Of a DNA stretch of 64,000 nucleotides, positions 52,658-60,815 are shown one piece after another. The DNA comes from an uncultured Pseudomonas sp. (GTDB lineage: Bacteria; Pseudomonadota; Gammaproteobacteria; Pseudomonadales; Pseudomonadaceae), in the NCBI RefSeq assembly GCF_913774235.1, contig NZ_CAJYDW010000004.1:1-64000 (forward strand), in the 5' to 3' direction. Each line of letters begins with the position of its first letter. The first letter of the stretch is position 1. The position numbers and the translations under genes are program-made. The notes beneath the pieces were generated by a model, which worked only from the letters and a program-made list of their open reading frames with translations, was not told the origin of the DNA and searched no databases.

Positions 52658-52670
52658 TGAATTTAATTCA
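52658..52670. promoter_or_regulatory. LysR box (T-N11-A palindrome)
   Basis: TGAATTTAATTCA is a perfect 13-base palindrome and an exact T-N11-A motif, midway between the divergent LysR gene (start 52586) and the SDR gene (start 52766). It stands out as AT-rich within GC-rich DNA. Confidence 0.65.
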
Positions 52671-52744
52671 GCACGGTCTGACGCAGGCTGCGTTGCTGGG
52701 GGCCTGGGGCAGGGGCACTCTGGTCCTCAGCGACAGCCCTCCAC

Positions 52745-52752
52745 AACAACAA
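52745..52752 (+). promoter_or_regulatory. Crc/Hfq CA motif before the SDR gene
   Basis: AACAACAA, extended to AACAAGAA in the next bases, lies directly before the AAGGA site of the SDR gene. Full AANAANAA match. Confidence 0.6.
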
Positions 52753-52765
52753 GAAGGATAGCGTC

Positions 52766-53530
52766 ATGCCCCTTAATTCCCTGCTGCTGCAAGACAAGAT
52801 CGCCCTCGTCACCGGCGCCGCCTCCGCGCGCGGCATCGGTCGGGCCACGGCCCAGGCCTTCGCCGCCCAGGGCGCGCGGGTCATCATCCTCGACCTCGAT
52901 GCCAGCGCGGCGCGGGATGCCGCTGCCAGCCTCGGCGAAGGTCACCTGGGCCTGGCGGCCAACGTGGCCGACGAAGCCCAGGTCAGGGCCGCGGTCGACC
53001 AGGCGCTCGCCCACTACGGTCGCCTCGATGTGCTGGTCAACAATGCCGGCATCACCCAGCCGGTAAAGACCCTGGAAATCGGCCGCGCCGACTACGACCG
53101 CATCCTCGACGTCAACCTGCGCGGCACCCTGCTGATGTCCCAGGCGGTGATCCCGGCCATGCGCGAGCAGGGCGGTGGCAGCATCGTCTGCCTGTCCTCG
53201 GTGTCCGCCCAGCGCGGCGGCGGCATCTTTGGCGGTCCGCACTACAGTGCCGCCAAGGCCGGGGTGTTGGGCCTGACCAAGGCCATGGCGCGGGAATTCG
53301 GGCCGGACGGCATCCGCGTGAATGCCCTGACCCCCGGTCTGATCCAGACCGATATCACCGGCGGGCTGATGCACGATGAGCGCCGCCAGTCGATCATCGA
53401 CGGCATCCCGCTGGGTCGTCTCGGCGAGCCCAGGGACGTGGCCAATGCCGCGCTGTTCCTGGCCAGCGATCTCTCCAGCTACCTGACCGGCGTCACCCTG
53501 GACGTCAACGGCGGCATGCTGATCCACTGA
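52766..53530 (+). CDS. Short-chain dehydrogenase/reductase
   Basis: A 254-residue SDR: TGAASARGIGRAT near residue 16, NNAGITQP, catalytic Tyr and Lys in HYSAAKAG and a SSYLTGVTLDVNGGM end. It resembles sugar/polyol or 2-keto-3-deoxygluconate-type dehydrogenases (FabG fold). First gene of the SDR-MFS-split transketolase operon, so it probably oxidises a polyol or sugar acid before C2 transfer. Confidence 0.83.
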   Translation: MPLNSLLLQDKIALVTGAASARGIGRATAQAFAAQGARVIILDLDASAARDAAASLGEGHLGLAANVADEAQVRAAVDQALAHYGRLDVLVNNAGITQPVKTLEIGRADYDRILDVNLRGTLLMSQAVIPAMREQGGGSIVCLSSVSAQRGGGIFGGPHYSAAKAGVLGLTKAMAREFGPDGIRVNALTPGLIQTDITGGLMHDERRQSIIDGIPLGRLGEPRDVANAALFLASDLSSYLTGVTLDVNGGMLIH

Positions 53531-53588
53531 TCGTCCCTCGTTCTCAACGCTCTGCATCGACAAGGGCGCCCGCGGCTGCGGCGCCCAT

Positions 53589-53596
53589 AACAACAA
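53589..53596 (+). promoter_or_regulatory. Crc/Hfq CA motif before the MFS gene
   Basis: AACAACAA, 11 bases before the ATG and next to an AAGAGA ribosome-binding site. Full match. Confidence 0.6.
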
Positions 53597-53607
53597 GAGA
53601 TCAGACC

Positions 53608-54906
53608 ATGACTACGCTCACCCTGGCAGCGGCCACCTCGGCGCGCGCCAACGCCTATCGCAAGACCGCCTGGCGGCTGATGCCCTTCCTGATGCTGTGC
53701 TACTTCTGCGCCTATCTGGACCGGGTCAACGTCGGCTTCGCCAAGCTGCAGATGATGAACGACCTGGCCCTGAGCGAAGCCGTTTATGGCCTCGGCGCCG
53801 GCATGTTCTTCATCGGCTATTTCCTTTGCGAGGTACCCAGCAACATCATCCTGCACAAGGTCGGCGCCCGCCGCTGGATCGCCCGCATCATGATCACCTG
53901 GGGCATCCTTTCCGGGATGTTCGCCTTCGTCGAGACGGCCTGGCAGTTCTACCTGCTGCGCTTCCTGCTCGGCGTGGCCGAGGCCGGCCTGGCGCCGGGC
54001 CTGCTGCTCTATCTCACCTATTGGTTTCCTTCCTACCGCCGCGCCCGCATGACGGTGCTCTGGTTCGTCGCCATTCCGCTGTCGGGGATGATCGGCGGGC
54101 CACTGTCGGGCTGGATCATGAATCAGTTCGCCGGCGTCCACGGCTGGGCCGGCTGGCAGTGGATGTTCGTCATCGAAGCCATCCCCACGGTAGTGGTGGG
54201 GCTGATGGTGCTCGGCTATCTCAAGGACGGCGTGCACCAGGCAACCTGGCTGGACGACGAGGAAAAGGCGCTGATCCAGAAGGAACTGGCCGAGGACAAC
54301 CAGCACAAGACCGAGCACGCCAGCGTGCGTGACTTCATCCGTGATCGCCGGCTGTGGCTGCTGGCCGCCATCTACTTCTGCGTGGTCATGGGCCAGTACG
54401 CCATCACCTTCTGGCTGCCGACCCTGGTGCGCAATTCGGGGGTGGCCGATCCACTACACATCGGCCTGCTCACCAGCCTGCCCTATATGTGTGCCATCGT
54501 CGCCATGCTGCTGGCCGGGCGCAGCGGCGACCGGCACCGCGAGCGCCGCTGGCACCTGGTGATTCCCATGCTGCTGGGTGCTTGTGGCCTCAGCCTCGCG
54601 GCGGTCTTCGGCCACAACGTCACCCTGTCGATCCTCAGCCTGTGCTTGGCCGCGGCCGGCATCCTGTCGGCGTCCTCGCTGTTCTGGATGCTGCCCACCA
54701 CGCTGCTGGGCGGGGTCACCGCCGCTGCCGGCATCGCCGCGGTGAACAGCTTCGCCAACCTGGCCGGCTTCTGCTCGCCCTACCTGATCGGCTGGATCAC
54801 CACCAGCACCGGCTCCAGCGCCATCGGCATGTTTCTCATCACCGGGGTGCTGGTGATCGGCGCCACGCTGGTCCTGCGCATTCCCGCCGCCCTGGTCAAT
54901 CGCTAA
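53608..54906 (+). CDS. MFS transporter of the anion:cation symporter family
   Basis: A 432-residue transporter resembling the ACS group (hexuronate, glucarate, tartrate, phthalate carriers): RLMPFLMLCYFCAYLDRVNVGFA in helix 1, FFIGYFLCEVPSNIILHKVGARRWIARIM after helix 2-3, and the GVAEAGLAPG motif. Such carriers import sugar acids or hydroxy acids with protons or sodium. It lies between the SDR and split transketolase genes and likely imports their substrate. Confidence 0.85.
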   Translation: MTTLTLAAATSARANAYRKTAWRLMPFLMLCYFCAYLDRVNVGFAKLQMMNDLALSEAVYGLGAGMFFIGYFLCEVPSNIILHKVGARRWIARIMITWGILSGMFAFVETAWQFYLLRFLLGVAEAGLAPGLLLYLTYWFPSYRRARMTVLWFVAIPLSGMIGGPLSGWIMNQFAGVHGWAGWQWMFVIEAIPTVVVGLMVLGYLKDGVHQATWLDDEEKALIQKELAEDNQHKTEHASVRDFIRDRRLWLLAAIYFCVVMGQYAITFWLPTLVRNSGVADPLHIGLLTSLPYMCAIVAMLLAGRSGDRHRERRWHLVIPMLLGACGLSLAAVFGHNVTLSILSLCLAAAGILSASSLFWMLPTTLLGGVTAAAGIAAVNSFANLAGFCSPYLIGWITTSTGSSAIGMFLITGVLVIGATLVLRIPAALVNR

Positions 54907-54920
54907 TCGAGGTACAGATC

Positions 54921-55769
54921 ATGACCGCTTCTTCGCCACAGCTCGCCACTCTCTCGCTGGCCGAGCGCGCCCACAACATCCGCCGCCATGCCCTGCGCAT
55001 GGGCCAGATCCAGGGTCAAGGTTATGTCGGCCAGGCCCTGGGCGTCGCCGACGTCCTGGCTGTCGCCTACTTCCATGCCCTGAGCTATCAGCCGCAGGAG
55101 CCCGAATGGGAAGGGCGCGACCGTTTCTACCTGTCCATCGGTCACTACGCCATCGCCCTCTATGCCGCGCTGATCGAGGCCAGGATCGTGCCGCAGGAAG
55201 AGCTGGAGACCTATGGCTGCGACGACAGCCGCCTGCCCATGTCGGGCATGGCCGCCTACACCCCCGGCATGGAGATCACCGGCGGCTCCCTCGGCCAAGG
55301 CCTGGGCATCGCCGTGGGCGCCTGCCTCGGGCTCAAGCGCAAGCAATCGAAATCCTTCGTCTACAACCTGCTGTCCGATGGCGAACTCAACGAGGGTTCA
55401 ACCTGGGAGGCGGCCATGTCGGCCTCCCACTGGCAGCTGGACAACCTCATCGCCCTGGTGGACGTGAACAACCAGCAGGCCGACGGCCATTGCCGCGAGA
55501 TCCTGGCGTTCGAGCCCCTGGCCGAGCGCTGGCAGGCCTTCGGCTGGTTCGTCCAACGCGTCGATGGCAACGACCGCGCGGCGCTGGTCGCCGCCTTCGA
55601 CCGGGCTCGCCAGCACCCCGGCCAGCAGCCCCGGATCATTCTCTGCGATACCCGCATGGGCAAGGGCGTGCCCTTCCTGGAAACTCGCGACAAGACTCAC
55701 TTCATCCGCGTCGAGGCGCACGAATGGGCCCTGGCCCTCGATGCCCTGGATGCCGGGAGGGACTTCTGA
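54921..55769 (+). CDS. Transketolase, N-terminal (thiamine diphosphate-binding) subunit
   Basis: A 282-residue split transketolase N-subunit; the ATG at 54921 replaces the long track frame. It includes the conserved histidines in YLSIGHYAIALYAAL and GSLGQGLGIAVG, and the thiamine diphosphate motif SDGELNEGSTWEAAMSA...NNQQ. Together with the next gene it makes a complete enzyme, a layout seen in archaeal-type and catabolic transketolases. It transfers a two-carbon ketol unit; the donor is unknown. Confidence 0.87.
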   Translation: MTASSPQLATLSLAERAHNIRRHALRMGQIQGQGYVGQALGVADVLAVAYFHALSYQPQEPEWEGRDRFYLSIGHYAIALYAALIEARIVPQEELETYGCDDSRLPMSGMAAYTPGMEITGGSLGQGLGIAVGACLGLKRKQSKSFVYNLLSDGELNEGSTWEAAMSASHWQLDNLIALVDVNNQQADGHCREILAFEPLAERWQAFGWFVQRVDGNDRAALVAAFDRARQHPGQQPRIILCDTRMGKGVPFLETRDKTHFIRVEAHEWALALDALDAGRDF

Positions 55770-56764
55770 TGACTACCACCGCCACCAAGCCACGCCTGAC
55801 CACCTCGGCGATGATCGCCAGCATCGCCGCCGAAGGCCAGCCGACGCGAGCGGCTCCCTTCGGTCACGCCCTGGCGGCCCTGGCCGAACAGCGCCAGGAC
55901 ATCGTCGGCCTCACCGCGGACCTCGCCAAGTACACCGACCTGCACATCTTCGCCAAGGCCTATCCCGAGCGCTTCTACCAGATGGGCATGGCCGAGCAAC
56001 TGCTGATGAGCGCCGCCGCCGGTATGGCCCGCGAAGGCTGCGTGCCCTTCGCCACCACCTATGCGGTATTCGCCTCGCGCCGCGCCTACGACTTCATCTG
56101 CATGGCCATCGCCGAGGAGAATCTCAACGTCAAGATCGTCTGCGGCCTGCCCGGGTTGACCACCGGCTACGGCCCCAGCCACCAGGCCACCGACGACCTG
56201 GCGATCTTTCGCGCCATGCCCAACCTCATGGTGATCGACCCCTGCGATGCCCTGGAGATCGAGCAGGCGGTGCCGGCCATCGCCGCTCACCAGGGTCCGG
56301 TCTACATGCGCCTGCTGCGCGGCAACGTGCCCCTGGTACTGGATCGCTACGACTACCGGTTCCAGCTCGGCAAGGCCCAGGTGGTGCGCCCCGGGCGCGA
56401 CGTGCTGGTGGTGTCCACCGGGCTGATGACCATGCGCGCCCTGGAGGCCGCCGAGGCCTTGGCCGCGGATGGCGTGGACGTCTCGGTGCTGCACGTGCCG
56501 ACCATCAAGCCGCTGGACGAAGCGACCCTCCTGGCAGAAGCCCGCAAGCCGGGTCGCCTGGTGGTGGCGGCGGAGAATCATTCGCTGATCGGTGGCCTGG
56601 GGGAGGCCGTCGCGACCACCCTGCTGCGCAACGGCGTGACGCCCACCTTCCGCCAGATCGCGCTGCCCGACGCCTTCCTCGACGCCGGGGCGCTGCCGAC
56701 CCTGCACGACCGCTACGGCATCTCCACCAGCGCGGTCTGCCAGCAGATCAAGGGCTGGTTGTAG
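55769..56764 (+). CDS. Transketolase, C-terminal subunit
   Basis: A 331-residue partner. The Pyr-domain glutamate sits in MGMAEQLLMSAAAGMA and the TTYAVFASRRAYDFI stretch is typical; a C-terminal transketolase domain (about 200-330) follows. The start overlaps the previous stop by one base (TGATG), so the subunits are translated in step. It ends the operon; GGCGCCTGG and CCAGGCGCC 26 bases apart downstream may form a weak 3' hairpin. Confidence 0.87.
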   Translation: MTTTATKPRLTTSAMIASIAAEGQPTRAAPFGHALAALAEQRQDIVGLTADLAKYTDLHIFAKAYPERFYQMGMAEQLLMSAAAGMAREGCVPFATTYAVFASRRAYDFICMAIAEENLNVKIVCGLPGLTTGYGPSHQATDDLAIFRAMPNLMVIDPCDALEIEQAVPAIAAHQGPVYMRLLRGNVPLVLDRYDYRFQLGKAQVVRPGRDVLVVSTGLMTMRALEAAEALAADGVDVSVLHVPTIKPLDEATLLAEARKPGRLVVAAENHSLIGGLGEAVATTLLRNGVTPTFRQIALPDAFLDAGALPTLHDRYGISTSAVCQQIKGWL

Positions 56765-56899
56765 GGCCGGGAGAGGGCGCCTGGATACCCTCGGGATCGC
56801 ACCGACGGGGCCAGGCGCCGCCAGGGCGATTCGAGGACTCGACGCCGCCCGCCCATCCGGGCAAGGTGGGCAGCTGTCTCTCACCGCCCGCTGGCCGCC

Positions 56900-57808
56900 A
56901 TGTCCGATACCGATGAACTCACCCTGCGCAAGCTGGAGATCTTCCTGGCCTTCATGCGCAGCCGCAATCTGGCGCGGGCCGCCGCCGAGCTGGGCACCAG
57001 CCATGTCAGCGTGCACCGCGCCATCCATTCGCTGGAGAACGCCCTGCGCTGTCCGCTGTTCAAGCACGAGGGCCGCACCCTCACGCCGCTGGACGGCGCC
57101 TTCGTGCTGGAGGCGCGCGCCGAGCGACTTATGCAGGACCTGGCGGAGACGGTGCGGCTCACCCGCCAGGCGGCGGGTTTCTCGGCCGATCGCTTTCGCC
57201 TGGGGGCGCTCTATTCGCTGACGGTCAAGACCGTGCCCCAGTTGATCATGGGTCTCAAGCTCAGGCGCAGCGAACTCAACATCGACCTGGTGCTCGGCTC
57301 CAACGCCGACCTCGCCGAGCAACTGCACGACTTCAAGCTGGACGCCATGCTGGTGGCCCTGGACGACGCCGTGGTGGATGCCGATTGCGAAAGCGTCGAG
57401 CTGTTCAGTGACGACATCTTTCTTGCCGCGCCCAGTGATTCGCCCTTCGCCGACCAGGCCGAGGTGGATCTGCGCGACCTGGCCGGGGTGCCCTTCGTGA
57501 CGCTCACCCAGGGCTTCGCCACCTTTCGCGACGGCCGCCAGGTGTTCGCCCAGGCCGGCTTCGAGCCGGAGGTGATCATGCAGGTCAACGACATCTTCTC
57601 GCTGATGAGCATGGTCAGCTCCGGGGTGGGCTATGCGCTGCTGCCCGGGCGGGTCGAGGCGGTCTACCAGAACCGCCTCAAGCTGCTGCCCCTGGCCCCA
57701 CGCTACCGGCTGCAGCAGCGGATCGGTGCAGTGTTCCTGCGCAGCCGCGAGCGCGATCCCAATCTGCTGGCCTTCGTCGCCGAGTGCCGGATGTACGCGC
57801 GAAACTAA
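56900..57808 (+). CDS. mdcR: LysR-family malonate regulator MdcR
   Basis: A 302-residue LysR protein with an unusual start for the family (TLRKLEIFLAFMRSRNLARAAAELGTSHVSVHRAIHSLE), as in MdcR/MatR-type regulators. It lies at the far end of the mdc operon in opposite orientation, its stop overlapping mdcM by four bases, as in P. aeruginosa. It should activate mdc transcription with malonate or malonyl-ACP as signal; its target promoter is upstream of mdcA, outside this window. Confidence 0.85.
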   Translation: MSDTDELTLRKLEIFLAFMRSRNLARAAAELGTSHVSVHRAIHSLENALRCPLFKHEGRTLTPLDGAFVLEARAERLMQDLAETVRLTRQAAGFSADRFRLGALYSLTVKTVPQLIMGLKLRRSELNIDLVLGSNADLAEQLHDFKLDAMLVALDDAVVDADCESVELFSDDIFLAAPSDSPFADQAEVDLRDLAGVPFVTLTQGFATFRDGRQVFAQAGFEPEVIMQVNDIFSLMSMVSSGVGYALLPGRVEAVYQNRLKLLPLAPRYRLQQRIGAVFLRSRERDPNLLAFVAECRMYARN

Positions 57809-58569
57809 CCCATTAGCGCTCGCACGCAGAAGTACAACAACGACGGCCCCAGCAGGCAGCCCAGGCCGGTGTGAAAAGTGGCGGTGAGGGCGCCATAGGG
57901 CACCAGTCGGCGGTCGGTGGCGGCGAGCCCCGCGGTGACGCCGCTGACGGTGCCGGCCAGGCCGCCGAAGACCATCGCCGAGCGCGGGTTGTCCAGCGCC
58001 AGCAGTCGCGCCGACGCGGGCGTCGCCACCATGACGATGATGGCCTTGATCAGGCCGGTGGCGATGGACAGCGCCATGACGTCGGAACTGGCGCCCAGAG
58101 CGGCGCCGGTCACCGGGCCGACGATGTAGGTCACCGCGCCCGCGCCTATGGTGGTCATGCTCACCGCGTCGCGATAGCCGAAGGCCCAGGCCACGGCGGC
58201 ACCGACGATGAAGGGCAGCACGGTGCCCAGCAGCAGGGAGACCGCGCCGATCAACCCGGCCTTGCGCGCCTCGGTGGCCTGGACCTCGAAGGCGGTGGCG
58301 ACGATGGCGAAGTCGCGCAGCATGGCGCCGCCCATCAGGCCGATACCGGAGAACAGCGCGAGGTCGGCCAGGCCTTTCTGGCCGCCGGTGACGGTCCCGC
58401 CGACCCAGGCCAGTACCAGGCCGATGACGATGGCGATGGCCGAGCCGTGCACCCGGCCAAAGGTCAGTCGGCGCGAAAGGATCACCGAGATCCACATGAT
58501 CAGGCCGATCAGCGCGAAGGCGGCGACCAGGCCGTTGTGTTGCAGGGCTTTGGAGACGATGTCGTTCAT
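57805..58569 (-). CDS. mdcM: Malonate transporter subunit MdcM (MadM)
   Basis: A 254-residue membrane protein with about eight helices; start at 58569 (MNDIVSKALQHNGLVAAFALIG), one base after the mdcL stop. Signatures GIGLMGGAMLRDFAIVATAF and TTIGAGAVTYIVGPVTGAALGASSDVMALS match MadM. MdcL and MdcM together import malonate with protons or sodium. Confidence 0.9.
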   Translation of the reverse strand: MNDIVSKALQHNGLVAAFALIGLIMWISVILSRRLTFGRVHGSAIAIVIGLVLAWVGGTVTGGQKGLADLALFSGIGLMGGAMLRDFAIVATAFEVQATEARKAGLIGAVSLLLGTVLPFIVGAAVAWAFGYRDAVSMTTIGAGAVTYIVGPVTGAALGASSDVMALSIATGLIKAIIVMVATPASARLLALDNPRSAMVFGGLAGTVSGVTAGLAATDRRLVPYGALTATFHTGLGCLLGPSLLYFCVRALMG

Positions 58570-58570
58570 C

Positions 58571-59005
58571 CTAGCGACCTCCGGCCGGTGCGGTTTGGGC
58601 GACCGCTGGCGCGGGTGCCACGGCGGCATCCGGCAAGGGCGGTAGCGGTTCGCCGCGATGGCTGCGGCTGATCAGGGCGATGGTCACCCCGCAGATCCCC
58701 ACGGCGCCCACCGCCGCCAACACTGCCACAGGTCCGCCATGCAGGGCGGTGACCACGTTCTGCTGGGCGGCCATGGCCACCACCACCGGGATGTACAGCG
58801 CGCCCCAGAAGCCGACGCCGAATTCGCATTCCTTGCTCATGCCGCCATGGCGCTCCATGTAGAGCCGGGCGCAGATCAGCAGGAGCATGGCGATGCCCAC
58901 CCCGCCGACATTGGATTTGACCCCGAGCAGAACGCCCAGGAAGTCGCCGATGATGACGCCTGCGAGCATGCAGACGGCCAGGAGCGCTACACCGTAGATG
59001 ATCAT
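58571..59005 (-). CDS. mdcL: Malonate transporter subunit MdcL (MadL)
   Basis: A 144-residue membrane protein with four hydrophobic helices and the MadL signature GDFLGVLLGVKSNVGGVGIAMLLLICARLYMERHG. The C-terminal 25 residues are a proline/alanine-rich tail (PLPPLPDAAVAPAPA) longer than I would expect. A CA motif touches its start codon. A 227-base gap with two hairpin repeats separates it from mdcH. Confidence 0.9.
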   Translation of the reverse strand: MIIYGVALLAVCMLAGVIIGDFLGVLLGVKSNVGGVGIAMLLLICARLYMERHGGMSKECEFGVGFWGALYIPVVVAMAAQQNVVTALHGGPVAVLAAVGAVGICGVTIALISRSHRGEPLPPLPDAAVAPAPAVAQTAPAGGR

Positions 59006-59012
59006 TGTTATT
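59005..59012 (-). promoter_or_regulatory. Crc/Hfq CA motif at the mdcL start
   Basis: AATAACAA on the minus strand, ending in the A of the mdcL ATG; full AANAANAA match. It suggests separate carbon repression of malonate uptake within the operon. Confidence 0.5.
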
Positions 59013-59067
59013 GTCCTCGGTTGTGCTTGGGTGGGGTAAAGCCTGGGGCAACGCTCCCGCTCTTGCC

Positions 59068-59100
59068 CCCTCTCCCTTGGGGAGAGGGCTGGGGTGAGGG
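59068..59100. repeat. REP-like hairpin repeat, copy 1
   Basis: CCCTCTCCCTTGGGGAGAGGG followed by CTGGGGTGAGGG: a hairpin with a trailing conserved block. The nearly identical second copy lies 80 bases away. This repeat type is widespread in Pseudomonas and related intergenic regions. Confidence 0.75.
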
Positions 59101-59179
59101 CGCGCTGTTCGAAATCTCCGTCTGTCCTCTGTTGTTCTTGGGGCGGAATAAAACAAAAGCACCGCGTTCCGCTATTACC

Positions 59180-59212
59180 CCCTCTCCCTCAGGGAGAGGG
59201 TTGGGGTGAGGG
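59180..59212. repeat. REP-like hairpin repeat, copy 2
   Basis: CCCTCTCCCTCAGGGAGAGGG followed by TTGGGGTGAGGG, in the same orientation as copy 1 with few differences. It ends about 20 bases before the mdcH stop and may stabilise or attenuate the upstream mdc transcript. Confidence 0.75.
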
Positions 59213-59232
59213 GACCGCCTAAAGGGAAAAGC

Positions 59233-60168
59233 TCAGTCCAGTCGCGCCGCCTCCTCGCGCCGTAGCGCGTCCAGGGTGTCGGGGTGGGTATCCTGCCAGG
59301 CCAGGACGCCGCTGGCGGGCAACACGCGCCTGGCCAATTGGGTGAGCACGCTGCCCGGGGCCAGCTCGATGGCCAGGCGCACGCCGCGCTCGCGGGCGGC
59401 TTCCAGGGTGGCGTGCCATTCGATGGGCCGCGCCATGTTGAAGGCCAGGTCATCACGCAGTCGCTCGGCGTGCACCAGCCGCCGCGCTGAAGTACCACTC
59501 AGATAAGCCAGTCGCGGCGCGCGCATTTCGACGCCGGCGAACGCCTGATTCAACTCCTGGGCGGCCTCCGCCAGGAGCGGGCAGTGGGAGGGCACGCTCA
59601 TGGCCAGCCGTTTGGCCGCCGCGGCGCCTGCGGCCTTGGCGGCATCGGCCAGTACGGCCAGGCCGGCATCGCTGCCCGCCACCACGTATTGCTGTTCGGC
59701 ATTGGCGTTGGCCAGATACAGCGGCGCTGCAGGTCGGTGGTGATCGGCGACCAGCCGTTCCACCGCGCCGCGCCCCAGACCGAGCACCGCCAGCATGCCG
59801 TAGCCGCGGGGGTAGGCCGCCTGCATCAGCTCGCCACGCCGCGCCACCAGGCGCAGGGCGTCGGCGAAGTCCAGGGCCTCGGCCACGACCGCCGCGGCAT
59901 AGGCCCCGATGGATAGCCCGGCCACCAGCTGTGGCGCCGGGCCACGACTCAACAACGGCCGCGCGGTGGCGACGCCGGCGATCAGCAGGCAGAGCTGCAC
60001 GGCGCGGGTGTGTTCCAGTGCCTTGGCGGTATCCAGGCCCAGGGGATCGCTTTCCAGCACCTCGGCCGCTTCTTCCAGCGTCCGCCGGACCTCGGCGTCG
60101 TCGGGCAGGTCGTGCAGCATCCCTGGACGCTGGGCGCCCTGGCCGGGGAACTGGAAGAGGGTACTCAT
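59233..60168 (-). CDS. mdcH: Malonyl-CoA:ACP transacylase MdcH
   Basis: A 311-residue acyltransferase of the FabD fold: FQFPGQGAQRPGML, the nucleophile elbow GLSIGAY and the late His in SVPSHCPLL. It charges the MdcC carrier with malonyl. The start at 60168 overlaps mdcG by four bases; the longer track frame belongs to another strand reading. Confidence 0.92.
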   Translation of the reverse strand: MSTLFQFPGQGAQRPGMLHDLPDDAEVRRTLEEAAEVLESDPLGLDTAKALEHTRAVQLCLLIAGVATARPLLSRGPAPQLVAGLSIGAYAAAVVAEALDFADALRLVARRGELMQAAYPRGYGMLAVLGLGRGAVERLVADHHRPAAPLYLANANAEQQYVVAGSDAGLAVLADAAKAAGAAAAKRLAMSVPSHCPLLAEAAQELNQAFAGVEMRAPRLAYLSGTSARRLVHAERLRDDLAFNMARPIEWHATLEAARERGVRLAIELAPGSVLTQLARRVLPASGVLAWQDTHPDTLDALRREEAARLD

Positions 60169-60815
60169 GCGGCCTGCTCCCGCCGCCAGGGATCGGCTAC
60201 CAGACAGGGACCGGCAGCGGTCTTGAGCAGCACGCGTGGGGCGTCTCCGGCCCAATCGGCCAGGGCAACGCCGCCGAGCGGAGTTTCCAGCAGGATGTCC
60301 AGACGACAAAGCGCTTGCCCCTGCAGGGACGTCAGCAAGGCCCGGGCCTGGTCGCGCGGCAGCGGGGTTGCGCAGCGGATCAGCAGATCCAGATCGCTCC
60401 CGGCGTGCAGCGCCGGCCAACCGGAGGCCAGTTCGTAACCCGCGGCGCCGGTAGGCCCCCAGGGCAGGCCCAGATCATCCAGTCGGGTTTGCAGGCGGGC
60501 TAGGGTGTCGAGGGCGGGTAAATCTCGACAACCGTCCGTGATCCGCAGATCCTCGGGAGAGCGCCGCTGCAGTACGGCAGCAGGCTCCAGCCAGGCCGCC
60601 AACCGCTCGGCGCGGGTGCCACCGCGCAGGCCGACCGGAATGCGGCCAGCCTCGGGTGCCGCACGGCGGACCACTACGGGCAGGCCGGCCCGGGCGACCC
60701 TATTGGCCCAGGTGGGGGCTTGCGCGGGCAGGGCGTCCGGGGTCAGGCCCCAGACGAGGTCGTGGGGGCGGGTTTGAGCACCAGCGCAGCCCAACGGGTC
60801 CATCCGCCCGCTCAT
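60165..60815 (-). CDS. mdcG: Phosphoribosyl-dephospho-CoA transferase MdcG
   Basis: A 216-residue nucleotidyltransferase-like protein. RPHDLVWG near the start and HAGSDLDLLIRC (the metal-binding G-S-D-x-D motif) are typical of MdcG, which attaches the triphosphoribosyl-dephospho-CoA prosthetic group to MdcC. The start at 60815 overlaps the mdcE stop (ATGA). Confidence 0.9.
   Translation of the reverse strand: MSGRMDPLGCAGAQTRPHDLVWGLTPDALPAQAPTWANRVARAGLPVVVRRAAPEAGRIPVGLRGGTRAERLAAWLEPAAVLQRRSPEDLRITDGCRDLPALDTLARLQTRLDDLGLPWGPTGAAGYELASGWPALHAGSDLDLLIRCATPLPRDQARALLTSLQGQALCRLDILLETPLGGVALADWAGDAPRVLLKTAAGPCLVADPWRREQAA

Noticed and set aside
55697-58495. 932-residue minus-strand frame
   Set aside because: It runs antisense to the transketolase C-subunit gene and mdcR and shows low-complexity G/H/Q-rich translation typical of shadows in GC-rich DNA.
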